From Arthrobacter sp. ISL-5 (GTDB taxonomy: Bacteria; Actinomycetota; Actinomycetes; Actinomycetales; Micrococcaceae): a stretch of 64,000 bases of DNA. Below, in pieces: positions 42,226 to 51,184 of this stretch. Within the stretch, counting starts at the first letter, position 1. Each line of letters opens with the position of its first letter. Under the pieces are notes generated by a model. That model saw only the letters and a list, made by a program, of their open reading frames with translations, was not told the DNA's origin and did no database searches. A program made the position numbers and the translations under genes. The stretch covers positions 1 to 64,000 of the forward strand of contig NZ_JAGGPM010000024.1 of assembly GCF_018613835.1 (NCBI RefSeq). Direction: 5' to 3'.

Positions 42226-43427
42226 CCGACGCGAAGACTGACAGCCGTGACAGAAGTGACGGCCGCGACCGGCTGAGCCGCTGGCGCCTGGTGCTCGGCG
42301 GGCACGAAGCCGACGGCATCACCACGGACGACGGTCAGAGCGTGGTGCTCTCGGCCGCTGATGCCCGCCGTGACAAGGTCCTGGAGGACTTGTACGGGGC
42401 CCCGAAAACGGGACCGGGAGGCCTCGGCGCCTCAAGCCCGCGGGTGGCCCGGTGGCTCGGCGATATTCGGGGCTACTTTCCTTCCACCGTGGTGCAGGTG
42501 ATGCAGGCCGATGCCATGGACCGGCTCGGCCTGCGGCAGCTGCTCCTCGAACCGGAGATGCTCCGCACGGTGCAGCCCGATATCAGCCTGGTCAGCACAC
42601 TCGTCGGACTCGGCCGCGTCATCCCCGAGCATTCCCGCGAGACTGCCAGGGCGGTGGTCCGGCAGGTGACCAGCGAATTGGAGGATCGCTTACGCGCCAG
42701 GACGGTTCAGGCCGTCTCCGGGGCCTTGAACCGGGCGGCACGCACCCGGCGGCCCCGGCATCGGGACATCGACTGGAACCGCACGATCGCCGCGAACCTC
42801 AGGAACTACCAGCCCGACTATCGCACCGTGGTGCCCGAGCGGCTGGTCGGCTACGCCCGGCGCAGCACCGAGGTGCAGCGCGAGATCATCCTGTGCATCG
42901 ACCAGTCCGGCTCGATGGCCGAATCGGTGGTGTATTCGAGCGTGTTCGGGGCAGTGCTCAGCTCGCTGAGGTCCGTCCGCACCCGGCTGGTCGTCTTTGA
43001 CACCGAGGTGGTGGACCTGACCGACGACATGGATGATCCGGTGGACGTGCTCTTTGGCGTCCAGCTGGGCGGCGGCACGGACATCAACCGGGCGCTCGCC
43101 TACTGCCAGGAGAAGATCACCCAGCCGGCCGAGACCATTCTGGTGTTGATCAGCGACCTCTACGAGGGCGGAATCGCCGAGGAGATGCTGCGGCGGGCCG
43201 CCTCCATCGTCGGATCGGGAGCCACCTTGATCGCCCTACTGGCACTGAGCGACAGCGGCCATCCGACGTTCGATTCGAACCATGCGGCGGCCCTCGCCGG
43301 GATCGGCGTCCCGGCCTTCGCGTGCACCCCGGATCTGTTTCCCGAGCTGATGGCCGCCGCGATCGAACGCCGGGACGTCAGCGAATGGGCCGCCTCGCAC
43401 GACATCGCTACGAGCCACGGATCGTAG
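42222..43427 (+). CDS. VWA domain protein (last gene of five-gene cassette)
   Basis: This protein of about 401 residues starts with a GTG that overlaps the DUF5682 stop (GTGA). The C-terminal half is a von Willebrand A domain with an intact MIDAS site: DQSGSMAESVVYSSVFG gives the DxSxS loop, GGGTDINRAL the Thr, and LISDLYEGG the Asp. The N-terminal 200 residues are helical (RQLLLEPEMLRTVQPDISLV). VWA partners of MoxR ATPases bind substrates through the metal site. The gene ends in a 20-bp tail-to-tail overlap with the acyltransferase gene, which closes the cassette. Confidence 0.9.
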   Translation: MTDAKTDSRDRSDGRDRLSRWRLVLGGHEADGITTDDGQSVVLSAADARRDKVLEDLYGAPKTGPGGLGASSPRVARWLGDIRGYFPSTVVQVMQADAMDRLGLRQLLLEPEMLRTVQPDISLVSTLVGLGRVIPEHSRETARAVVRQVTSELEDRLRARTVQAVSGALNRAARTRRPRHRDIDWNRTIAANLRNYQPDYRTVVPERLVGYARRSTEVQREIILCIDQSGSMAESVVYSSVFGAVLSSLRSVRTRLVVFDTEVVDLTDDMDDPVDVLFGVQLGGGTDINRALAYCQEKITQPAETILVLISDLYEGGIAEEMLRRAASIVGSGATLIALLALSDSGHPTFDSNHAAALAGIGVPAFACTPDLFPELMAAAIERRDVSEWAASHDIATSHGS

Positions 43428-44571
43428 TGCCGGCGTCGACCCTGGCCTGACAGTACTTGTCGAAGCGGTCGCGCCCGATCCGTCCCAGCTTTTCGACGGT
43501 GTGCCAGCTGATGACCGCCAGCAGCAGGGTCAGCAGGATTGCGGCCACGGCCACGAGCGGCGGCAGGTCGGCCGTCGATCCGCCATTGAGCCAGAGAATC
43601 ACGACATAGTTCCAGAGGTAGGCAGCATAGGAAACCATGCCAAGGAGCTGCAACGCGCGCGTCCACCTGGGCATGATGCGCGTACGGGAGGCGGCCAGTA
43701 CTACCAGGACGGCGGCGGCAGCCATGACCAGCGGGCCTCCAACGAAGAAGGCCGGCGATTCGTTGGCCTTGGGGAAGAACACCAACGCGGCGAGTACAAG
43801 GATCGAGCCAATCAGGGCCGCCCGTCTGGTCCGGCGGCCCGAGAACCAGCTGAACATCCGGACCCTGTAGAGGCGCACCGCCGAACCGATGATCAGCCCG
43901 AGACCCCACGTCGTCGGCAGCGCGTAGACCAGGGAATGAAGGTTCGGCGCCAGGATCACCATCGCCAGCACGCTCGCAGCCATCAGTGAAAGGACGACGA
44001 CGGCAGACCAGACAATCAACCATCCCTGGCGGTTCCTCCGCAGGGCAATTACCAGCAAAGCCGGCCAGATCAGGTAGAACTGTTCTTCCACCGCCAAGGT
44101 CCAAAGCGGCCCGATGGCCATGCTGACGTCGAAGGGCAGCGGCAGGTCTTTGAGGTGGCCGAAACCAGCGAGGAGCGTATAACCGATGATTCCCTTCGAC
44201 CGGTCCCCGAGCACATCGGCCGTCAGTTCCACGACGGCGTAGACGCCCAGGAAGGCGATGAGTGCCGGCAACAGGCGGAAGGCCCGGTGCGCGTAAAAGC
44301 GGCCGTAACGGATTCTGCGATGCCGTTCGACGTCCCGGAGGAGCACCCCCGTGATCAGGTAACCGCTCAGCACGAAGAAGACAATGACACCGACGATGCC
44401 GGCGCCTTGAAATACTCCGGGCCACGAATGTCCCATCAGAACGGCGCCAACGGCAGCGCCGCGAATAACATCGAGGCCCTCCAGCCTCTGGGGCACTGTA
44501 GGGTTCCCGGCGCTCTTCCCGGTGCTTTGCCGGGTGGCCGTCTCGACGGTTCCATCAACCAGCAGCGTCAT
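43408..44571 (-). CDS. acyltransferase family 3 membrane protein (OafA/YrhL type)
   Basis: This 387-residue protein has about ten membrane helices. The family start RLEGLDVIRGAAVGAVLMGH has the conserved Arg and His, followed by GVIVFFVLSGYLITGVLL and the RFYAHRAFRLLPAL loop. These enzymes O-acylate sugars of surface polysaccharides, lipids or secondary metabolites. It converges with the VWA gene (20-bp overlap of the ends). No glycosyltransferase genes are nearby, so its acceptor is unknown. Confidence 0.88.
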   Translation of the reverse strand: MTLLVDGTVETATRQSTGKSAGNPTVPQRLEGLDVIRGAAVGAVLMGHSWPGVFQGAGIVGVIVFFVLSGYLITGVLLRDVERHRRIRYGRFYAHRAFRLLPALIAFLGVYAVVELTADVLGDRSKGIIGYTLLAGFGHLKDLPLPFDVSMAIGPLWTLAVEEQFYLIWPALLVIALRRNRQGWLIVWSAVVVLSLMAASVLAMVILAPNLHSLVYALPTTWGLGLIIGSAVRLYRVRMFSWFSGRRTRRAALIGSILVLAALVFFPKANESPAFFVGGPLVMAAAAVLVVLAASRTRIMPRWTRALQLLGMVSYAAYLWNYVVILWLNGGSTADLPPLVAVAAILLTLLLAVISWHTVEKLGRIGRDRFDKYCQARVDAGTTIRGS

Positions 44572-44763
44572 ATGCCTCCCATAGCTATATCTGGCCGGTT
44601 CGAAACGTCAGCTGAATCAAGGCAATAGCCGGCACTTGCCTATTGACCTGGAATCTGAGTGCGGGCGCCAGGCCGCGCGACTTCTCCCAGTATTCCAAGC
44701 TTGGCTGGACGAAACCTGACCTCCGGCCGGTGGAAGGCCCGCCCGCGCAGTGTCGCGGCCGCA

Positions 44764-44811
44764 GGATGGTCCATCCAATATCACGGGCAGCCGGTTGTGG
44801 GGACCCCACAA
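44764..44811. promoter_or_regulatory. two palindromes upstream of bioB
   Basis: GGATGGTCCATCC at 44764-44776 and TTGTGGGGACCCCACAA at 44795-44811 are both perfect odd palindromes, 75-120 bp before the bioB start. They are candidate operators for the biotin operon. Neither matches the BirA or BioQ sites that I know. The rest of 44572-44885 shows only an AGGCAA/TTGCCT inverted pair at 44620-44641. Confidence 0.45.
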
Positions 44812-44885
44812 AATCCCGCCTCCGACGGGGAACTAGCGTCGGTTCGGAGGAATATCCGCAGCCAGCAAGCGCAAAGGACCCATCA

Positions 44886-45968
44886 ATGACGATTCAGGCA
44901 AACATCGCCGAGAGCGACAAAACGAGCGACGAAACCACCCCCGCGGCAGTCCCCGCGGCCGGCACGGGCACGGGCTACGGCATCCTGGAAACCGCCCGCC
45001 GGCAGGTCCTCGAAGACGGCATCGGCCTGACCCAGGCGCAGCTTGAGGAAGTACTCCGCCTGCCGGACGAAGCCCTCCCCGCAACCCTGCAGCTCGCCCA
45101 CGAAGTGCGTCTGAAGCATTGCGGCGAGGACGTCGAGGTGGAGGGCATCATCTCCATCAAGACCGGCGGCTGCCCCGAGGACTGCCACTTCTGCAGCCAG
45201 TCCGGCCTGTTCGACTCCCCCGTGCGCGGCGTCTGGCTCGACATCCCGGAACTCGTCAAGGCCGCCAAGGAAACCGCCGCCACCGGAGCCACCGAGTTCT
45301 GCATCGTCGCCGCCGTCCGCGGCCCCGACATCAAGCTCATGAACCAGATCAAGTTCGCGATCGACCGCATCAACGAAGCCGTGGACATCAACATCGCGTG
45401 CTCCCTGGGCATGCTCACCCAGCGCCAGGTGAACCAGCTCGCCGAGTGGGGTGTGCACCGGTACAACCACAACCTCGAAACCGCGCGCAGCTACTTCCCC
45501 GAAGTGGTCACCACCCACAGCTACGAAGAACGCCTGGACACCTGCAACATGGTCAAGGCCGCCGGCATGGAACTGTGCTGCGGTGCCCTGATCGGGATGG
45601 GCGAAACCCTGGAGCAGCGGGCCGAACTCGCCGCCCAGCTCGCAGCCCTTGAACCGCACGAAGTCCCGCTCAACTTCCTCAACCCCCGCCCCGGAACCCC
45701 GCTCGAAAACCAGGGCATCATGGACGGCAAAGACGCCCTGCGCGCCATCGCCGCCTTCCGGCTGGCCATGCCCCGCACCGTGCTGCGCTACGCCGGCGGC
45801 CGGGAACTGACCCTTGGGGACCTCGGCACCCGCGAAGGCCTGCTCGGCGGCATCAACGCCGTCATCGTCGGCAACTACCTCACCACCCTGGGCCGCCCCG
45901 CCACCGCCGACCTCAACCTGCTCGTCGAACTGAACATGCCCATCAAGGAACTCCAGAAAACGCTATGA
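44886..45968 (+). CDS. bioB: biotin synthase
   Basis: This 360-residue radical SAM enzyme inserts sulphur into dethiobiotin to give biotin. CPEDCHFC (Cys 96, 100, 103) binds the 4Fe-4S cluster, and [12 protein letters not shown] and [11 protein letters not shown] are further family signatures around the 2Fe-2S cluster Cys residues. The ATG at 44886 is chosen; upstream in-frame codons back to 44643 are intergenic. An N-terminal stretch of about 30 residues rich in Thr/Ala precedes the domain. It overlaps bsaP by ATGA and heads the biotin operon. Confidence 0.96.
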   Translation: MTIQANIAESDKTSDETTPAAVPAAGTGTGYGILETARRQVLEDGIGLTQAQLEEVLRLPDEALPATLQLAHEVRLKHCGEDVEVEGIISIKTGGCPEDCHFCSQSGLFDSPVRGVWLDIPELVKAAKETAATGATEFCIVAAVRGPDIKLMNQIKFAIDRINEAVDINIACSLGMLTQRQVNQLAEWGVHRYNHNLETARSYFPEVVTTHSYEERLDTCNMVKAAGMELCCGALIGMGETLEQRAELAAQLAALEPHEVPLNFLNPRPGTPLENQGIMDGKDALRAIAAFRLAMPRTVLRYAGGRELTLGDLGTREGLLGGINAVIVGNYLTTLGRPATADLNLLVELNMPIKELQKTL

Positions 45969-46222
45969 ACCGGGTTTCGCTCCCCAACCGCTCAACCACC
46001 GGGGTTTCCAGTAGCGCCGCCACGGCGCAGTTTTGCGGGCACTGCGGCGAGCCGTCCGACGGCGGCGCCGACCCGACGTCGGACGTTCACCGCCGCTGTG
46101 GCGAACGCCTCGCAATGGAGCCGCCGCGCTACTGCGCCGACTGCCGGCGTCGCATGAAAGTCCAGGTGACGCCACTGGGCTGGTCGGCGGAATGCTCCCG
46201 CCACGGGGTGCTTGCACCATGA
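45965..46222 (+). CDS. bsaP: biotin synthase auxiliary protein
   Basis: This 85-residue small zinc-ribbon-like protein has paired Cys motifs CGHC (24-27), C45, CADC (57-60) and C77, close to the layout of actinobacterial BsaP. BsaP proteins are reported to assist the actinobacterial biotin synthase, probably in iron-sulphur cluster supply or repair. It is overlapped by bioB upstream and bioA downstream (ATGA both times), so production is coupled to biotin synthase. Confidence 0.87.
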   Translation: MNRVSLPNRSTTGVSSSAATAQFCGHCGEPSDGGADPTSDVHRRCGERLAMEPPRYCADCRRRMKVQVTPLGWSAECSRHGVLAP

Positions 46223-47580
46223 CGAAGGGTCCGGCACCAATGAGCCTGATCCAGCGGGACCGCGCGCGGCTGTGGCACCCGTACGCACCGGCTTCGCCGG
46301 ACCTCCCGCTGTGGGAGGTCGAGGCGGCCGACGGCGTGCGCCTGCGGCTTCGGGGCGAGGACGCCGCCCGCCATGAGGTGGTGGATGCGATGTCCTCGTG
46401 GTGGTCGGTGATCCACGGCTACCGCCACCCGGTGCTGGACGCCGCTGCAAAGCGGCAGCTGGAGAGTTTCAGCCACGTGATGTTCGGCGGGCTTACCCAT
46501 GCCCCGGCGGTGGAACTGGCCGAGCGGCTGGTGGACATGGCCCCTGCCGCGCCCGGACGGCCGGCCTTGGATCGGGTGTTCCTCGCGGACTCGGGTTCGG
46601 TCGCCGTGGAGGTTGCGCTGAAGCTGGCGGTGCAGTTCCAGACCGCGTCCGGGCACCCGCAGAAGCAGCGGTTCCTGAGCCTGCGCGGCGGGTACCACGG
46701 CGACACTTTCGCGGCGATGGGGGTCTGCGATCCCGTGGACGGAATGCACTCGGCCTTCCCGGGCCTGCTGGCCGGCAATGTATTTGCGCCGCGTCCCCCG
46801 GCGGCTTCTTCCGCGACACGGGAAACCGTGCAGGCGTGGGCCTCCGAGCTCGGGGACATCGCTGCTGCGCATTCCGGGGAGCTGGCCGCCATCATCGTCG
46901 AACCGGTCCTCCAGGGTGCCGGCGGCATGCACGCCTACCCGGCCGAATGCCTGACAACGATGCGGCAGGTGGCGGACCGGCACGGTCTGCTGCTCATCTT
47001 CGATGAGATCGCCACCGGCTTCGGACGCACCGGCAAGCTGTTCGCGGCCGGTCATGCCGGCGTCGTGCCGGACATCATGTGCGTGGGCAAGGCCCTGACC
47101 GGCGGGTACGTTACCCTGGCCGCGATGCTCTGCACGGAGGAGATTGCATCGACGGTTTCCAGCGGCCTGGCCGGGGCGCTGCTGCACGGCCCCACCTTCA
47201 TGGGCAACCCGCTGGCATGTGCGGTGGCCAACGCCAGCCTCGGCATCATCGGCGACGGCGGCTGGCGGGCCGACGTCGCCCGGATCGGCGCGGGCCTGGT
47301 TTCCGGGCTCGCCCCCGCCCTGGACCTTGAGGCCGTCCGGGATGTCCGCACCATCGGCGCCGTCGGGGTCATCGAGCTGCATGACGCCGTCGATGTCACT
47401 GCGGTCACCGCCGCGGCGATCCGGCACGGAGTCTGGGTCAGGCCGTTCCGGAACCTCGTCTACACCATGCCCCCGTACATCAGCACCGCGGCGGATGTTG
47501 AGCAGATCACCGCGGGCATGACGGCAGCCGTCGCCGAGGTCCACGAGCGCGTCCCGGCACGGTCCGGAGGAGCGGTATGA
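46219..47580 (+). CDS. bioA: adenosylmethionine-8-amino-7-oxononanoate aminotransferase
   Basis: This 453-residue PLP-dependent class III aminotransferase makes 7,8-diaminopelargonate using SAM as amino donor. Signatures are WHPYAPASPDLPLW near the start, SSWWSVIHGYRHPVLD, LADSGSVAVEVALKLAVQF, IFDEIATGFGRTGKLF and the PLP Lys in MCVGKALTGGY. The ATG at 46219 overlaps the bsaP stop. It is coupled to bioF through a four-base overlap. Confidence 0.95.
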   Translation: MTKGPAPMSLIQRDRARLWHPYAPASPDLPLWEVEAADGVRLRLRGEDAARHEVVDAMSSWWSVIHGYRHPVLDAAAKRQLESFSHVMFGGLTHAPAVELAERLVDMAPAAPGRPALDRVFLADSGSVAVEVALKLAVQFQTASGHPQKQRFLSLRGGYHGDTFAAMGVCDPVDGMHSAFPGLLAGNVFAPRPPAASSATRETVQAWASELGDIAAAHSGELAAIIVEPVLQGAGGMHAYPAECLTTMRQVADRHGLLLIFDEIATGFGRTGKLFAAGHAGVVPDIMCVGKALTGGYVTLAAMLCTEEIASTVSSGLAGALLHGPTFMGNPLACAVANASLGIIGDGGWRADVARIGAGLVSGLAPALDLEAVRDVRTIGAVGVIELHDAVDVTAVTAAAIRHGVWVRPFRNLVYTMPPYISTAADVEQITAGMTAAVAEVHERVPARSGGAV

Positions 47581-48746
47581 GCGATTCGATGACCCAGTGG
47601 CTCGAGCGGCAGGCCGCAGTCCGGGACCGCCGGGGCCTGGTCCGCCGCCCGCTCCCCCGCGCCGCGGACGAGCGCTTCATCGACCTGGCCAGCAACGACT
47701 ATCTGGGACTTTCGGCGGATCCGCGGGTTGCCGAGGCCGCTGCGGCGGCGGCGTCGCTGTGGGGCACCGGCGCCACGTCCTCGCGCCTAGTGGCCGGAAC
47801 AACCCGGCTGCATCTGGACCTGGAGCAGGAACTGGCCGGGCTGGCCGGGATGGAAACGGCGCTCGTGTTCTCCTCCGGCTATCTGGCCAACATCGGTGTG
47901 ATCACGGCGCTGGGCGGGCCCGGGACCCTGATCGTCGCGGATGAACACTGCCATGCCTCGATGATCGACGGCTTCCGGCTCAGCCGCTCCCGCACCGAAT
48001 CGTTCACCCACAACAGCGTGGAGGAAGCCGGCCGGCTGCTGGCCGACCGGCCGGAACCGCGGGCGCTCATCGCCGTCGAATCCCTCTACAGCGTCCTGGG
48101 CGACGAAGCCCCGCTCGCTGCCCTGCTGGCGCTGGCCGAGCAGTACGACGCGGTGCTGCTCATCGACGAGGCCCACAGCCTCGGAGTCACCGGCACCGGC
48201 AACTTCCAGGGCAGCGGCTCGGTGGCCGGGACTTTCCTTGCCGGGCATCCGAATGTGATCGTGACGGCGACGCTGTCCAAGGCCCTGGGCAGCCAGGGCG
48301 GAGCGGTGCTGGGATCCGCCCTGCTGCGGGAACACCTCATCAACCGGGCCCGGAGCTTCATCTTCGACACCGGTCTGGCACCCGCCTCCGCCGCGGCGGC
48401 CCTCGCCGCGGTGCGGATCATCCGCGATGAACCCTGGCGGGCCGGATCCGTCCGAAGCAACGCGGCGACGCTGGCCGCCGGGCTCGCCCCCGCCCTTGCA
48501 GCCCGCGGCGCTGCCGTCGACCGGGCAGCCGGGGCCGTCCAGTCCCTCGCCATGCCGTCCGCCGAATCGGCCCTCGCCGCCGCCGGGGCCGCGCGCACCG
48601 CCGGTGTCCGGATCGGCTGCTTCCGGCCGCCGTCCGTTCCGGACGGGATTTCGCGGCTGCGGCTCACCGCCCGCGCCACCCTTACCCCCGAGGAAATCGA
48701 AGACAGCTGCGCAGTGCTGCGCGGCATTTTGGAGGAACTTCCATGA
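47577..48746 (+). CDS. bioF: 8-amino-7-oxononanoate synthase
   Basis: This 389-residue alpha-oxoamine synthase condenses pimeloyl thioester and L-alanine to KAPA. Seen are ASNDYLGLSADPRV, GTGATSSRLVAGTTRLHLDL, FSSGYLANIGVI, LLIDEAHSLGVTGTG and the PLP Lys in TATLSKALGSQGG. It lies between bioA and bioD, overlapping both by four bases. Confidence 0.95.
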   Translation: MSDSMTQWLERQAAVRDRRGLVRRPLPRAADERFIDLASNDYLGLSADPRVAEAAAAAASLWGTGATSSRLVAGTTRLHLDLEQELAGLAGMETALVFSSGYLANIGVITALGGPGTLIVADEHCHASMIDGFRLSRSRTESFTHNSVEEAGRLLADRPEPRALIAVESLYSVLGDEAPLAALLALAEQYDAVLLIDEAHSLGVTGTGNFQGSGSVAGTFLAGHPNVIVTATLSKALGSQGGAVLGSALLREHLINRARSFIFDTGLAPASAAAALAAVRIIRDEPWRAGSVRSNAATLAAGLAPALAARGAAVDRAAGAVQSLAMPSAESALAAAGAARTAGVRIGCFRPPSVPDGISRLRLTARATLTPEEIEDSCAVLRGILEELP

Positions 48747-49420
48747 ACCTGCCCGGCATCATCCTGGTCACCGGAACGGACACCGGCGTCGGCAAGACCA
48801 TCACGACGGCGGCCCTCGCCGCCGTCCTGCACGGAACGTGCCGCAGCGTCGCGGTTTACAAGCCGTGCCAGTCAGGAGCAGCCGTCGGCGATTCCGACGC
48901 GGCCGAAATTGTCCGGCTTGCCGGCGCCGTGACGGCGGAAACCGGAGTGGTCCTGCAGGAGCCGCTGGCGCCCGTCGCCGCTGCCACCGTCGACGGAACG
49001 CCGCTCCCCACGGTGGCTGCGCACGCCAAGAAGGTCCGCGAACTCGCCGCGTCCCACGACCACGTCCTGGTTGAGGGCGCAGGCGGCCTGCTGGTGGAGC
49101 TGGATTCCGACGGCGGCACCCTTGCGGACCTCGGATCGCTCCTGGCGGCGGCATTCGTGCTGGTCGCCCGGCCCGCCCTCGGCACACTGAACCACACCGC
49201 ACTGACCCTCGAAGCGCTGGAAGCGCGCGACCTGCAGGTCATCGGCGTCGTGCTCGGCAGCTGGCCGGGCAACCCCGACTTCGTACACCACAGCAACCGC
49301 CAGGTGCTCGGATCGCTGCGGGTGCCCTTCCTCGGCGCCCTTCCCGAGCAGGCCTCGGAACTTTCCCCGGCTGCTTTCCGCGCCGGTGCAGCTGCCTGGC
49401 TGAACGGCCTGCCCGCATGA
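48743..49420 (+). CDS. bioD: dethiobiotin synthetase
   Basis: This 225-residue ATP-dependent carboxylase closes the ureido ring from diaminopelargonate. The P-loop is GTDTGVGKTITTAALAA, the substrate Lys is in VAVYKPCQSG, and VLVEGAGGLLVELDSDGG is the conserved Mg region. It overlaps bioF and the following cytochrome P450 gene by ATGA. Confidence 0.95.
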   Translation: MNLPGIILVTGTDTGVGKTITTAALAAVLHGTCRSVAVYKPCQSGAAVGDSDAAEIVRLAGAVTAETGVVLQEPLAPVAAATVDGTPLPTVAAHAKKVRELAASHDHVLVEGAGGLLVELDSDGGTLADLGSLLAAAFVLVARPALGTLNHTALTLEALEARDLQVIGVVLGSWPGNPDFVHHSNRQVLGSLRVPFLGALPEQASELSPAAFRAGAAAWLNGLPA

Positions 49421-50628
49421 ACCCGGCGATGACGAGCGCGAGATCCGCGGAGCCCCGTGTGGGAGGTCCGGGACAGACTGACAGCCCCGGGCAGGCACGC
49501 TGCCCGTACCTCGTGGTGCGCGACCCGGACGCGGTCCGTGACGTGCTGCACCGTCCTGCCGACTTCAGCCCCGTGAATGCCCTGGTCGCGGTGACACCCC
49601 TGAACGGGCCCGCCCTGCGCGTGCTGCAGCGCGTCCGCTTTGCGTTGCCTCCCGTCCTGGCCAGCAACGACACTGACACGCACGCCGGGATCCGCAAGGT
49701 CGTGGCGGGCTTTTTCACCCCTGCCACGGTCGCCGCCATGGAGCCGCGGATCCGGGAGCTGGCCAGGGAGGCGGCACGGAACGCCGCGGACCGGCTCGGC
49801 TCGTCCGGAAACGTGGACCTCGTGCAGACGGTGGCGGCGTTTCCCCCGGCCGTCGTCATGCTCGAACTCCTCGGGCTGCCTGTTCGGGATCTGCCGGACA
49901 TCAAGCGGTGGGGCCTTGAATCCATGGAGCTGTTCTGGGGCTGGCCCGACGAGGACCGGCAACTCGAACTGGCCCACAGCGCCGCCGATTTCTACGTCTG
50001 GCTGCGGAAGCTCGTGGCGGAATCCAGGAACGCCCCCGGACGCAACCTGTTCAAATCCCTGGCCGAACACGGCCTGTCCACGCCCGAAATCTGCTCGCTG
50101 GGCTACTTCCTGCTGATCGCCGGGCAGGAAACCACCACCCAGCTGATCAGCACCACCCTGTTCCGGCTCCTGGAGGGGTTCGCCCCCGAGACTTGGAAGG
50201 ACGCGGCGTCCGAGGCAGGCTCCAAGGCCGTGGTCCGGCACGTGCTCACCACCGAATCATCCGTCCCCACCTGGCGCCGCGTGGCCGCCCACGACACGAA
50301 CCTCGCTGGCGGTCTGATCCCTGCCGGCGCCGAAATCCTCCTCGAACTGAGCGGCAACCAGGTCACGGCAACGGCAGAAGCCGAGAGCCAGTCCCTGGCT
50401 GAACAGGCAGCCCGGCGAGGAGAATCAACCTCCTACGGCCTTGTGTTCGGCTCCGGCATCCACCGCTGCCTCGGGGCCAAGCTCGCGGAACTGGAGGCCG
50501 CCGTCACCATCCAGGAAGCCGCTGCGGCGCTGCCCCGAATCCAGCTGCGGGACCGCGAGCCCGACTGGATCCGGCTCCTGTCCTTCCAGGCACCTCGGAC
50601 AGTCACGGTGACGAACAGGACGTGCTGA
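49417..50628 (+). CDS. cytochrome P450, atypical, at end of biotin operon
   Basis: This 403-residue class I bacterial P450 has the I-helix LLIAGQETTTQLISTTL and the haem loop FGSGIHRCLGAKLAELEAAV with the Cys ligand. In the K-helix the normal ExxR is not found: the aligned segment reads AVVRHVLTTESSVPTWRR. Translational coupling to bioD suggests a job in biotin supply, similar to Bacillus BioI, which cleaves fatty acyl chains to pimelate. The missing ExxR places it with unusual members such as CYP157-type enzymes. No ferredoxin or reductase gene is adjacent. Function is inference. Confidence 0.85.
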   Translation: MNPAMTSARSAEPRVGGPGQTDSPGQARCPYLVVRDPDAVRDVLHRPADFSPVNALVAVTPLNGPALRVLQRVRFALPPVLASNDTDTHAGIRKVVAGFFTPATVAAMEPRIRELAREAARNAADRLGSSGNVDLVQTVAAFPPAVVMLELLGLPVRDLPDIKRWGLESMELFWGWPDEDRQLELAHSAADFYVWLRKLVAESRNAPGRNLFKSLAEHGLSTPEICSLGYFLLIAGQETTTQLISTTLFRLLEGFAPETWKDAASEAGSKAVVRHVLTTESSVPTWRRVAAHDTNLAGGLIPAGAEILLELSGNQVTATAEAESQSLAEQAARRGESTSYGLVFGSGIHRCLGAKLAELEAAVTIQEAAAALPRIQLRDREPDWIRLLSFQAPRTVTVTNRTC

Positions 50629-50665
50629 CTCTGGCGGGAGCCCCTGGAGCGATAGGCTGGATCCG

Positions 50666-51139
50666 ATGACATCAAGTCCGCGGGGCGTCGCCGAGGGGTT
50701 CGCCGCCGCATGGAACGCTGCTGATCCCGTTGCCTTGGCGGCCCTGTTCGTTGAGGACGCCGACTTCGTCAATGTTGTCGGCCTTTGGTGGACCACCCGT
50801 GAGCAGATCCGGGACAACCATGCCTACGGTTTCCGACACATGTTTCCGGACACCGTCATGGTGCTGGACCGCGTCATGGTCCGCGAGCTCGGGGACGACG
50901 TGGCCGTGGTTCACGCGAGTTGGACGATGAACGGCCAGATCACACCCACCGGGGAAAGAGCGGGGACCAGGCGCGGCGTCATCAGCTTCACGACGGTCCG
51001 GCAACAGAGCGGACGGTGGCTGGCGGTAAGTGCACAGAACACCGATGCCGTCCCGGGGATGCAGACCCACGTTGCGACCAGCGAAGGACTAGCGCCGGAA
51101 ACATACGCGCCCCGGACCCGCCCCAAACCGGGTCCCTAA
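50666..51139 (+). CDS. SnoaL-like (DUF4440/SgcJ) protein
   Basis: This 157-residue cone-shaped alpha+beta barrel protein of the NTF2-like superfamily shows EGFAAAWNAADPVALAALFV, DADFVNVVGLWWTTREQIRD and a beta-sheet end (RRGVISFTTVRQQSGRWLAV). This group includes small isomerases and stress proteins with no fixed catalytic set. It follows the P450 gene after 37 bases and may be read through from the biotin operon, but coupling is weak. Role unknown. Confidence 0.8.
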   Translation: MTSSPRGVAEGFAAAWNAADPVALAALFVEDADFVNVVGLWWTTREQIRDNHAYGFRHMFPDTVMVLDRVMVRELGDDVAVVHASWTMNGQITPTGERAGTRRGVISFTTVRQQSGRWLAVSAQNTDAVPGMQTHVATSEGLAPETYAPRTRPKPGP

Positions 51140-51184
51140 GGGCGCACCGGCGAGCCCTGTCGGAGCCGACCAGGACTGGAGGCC

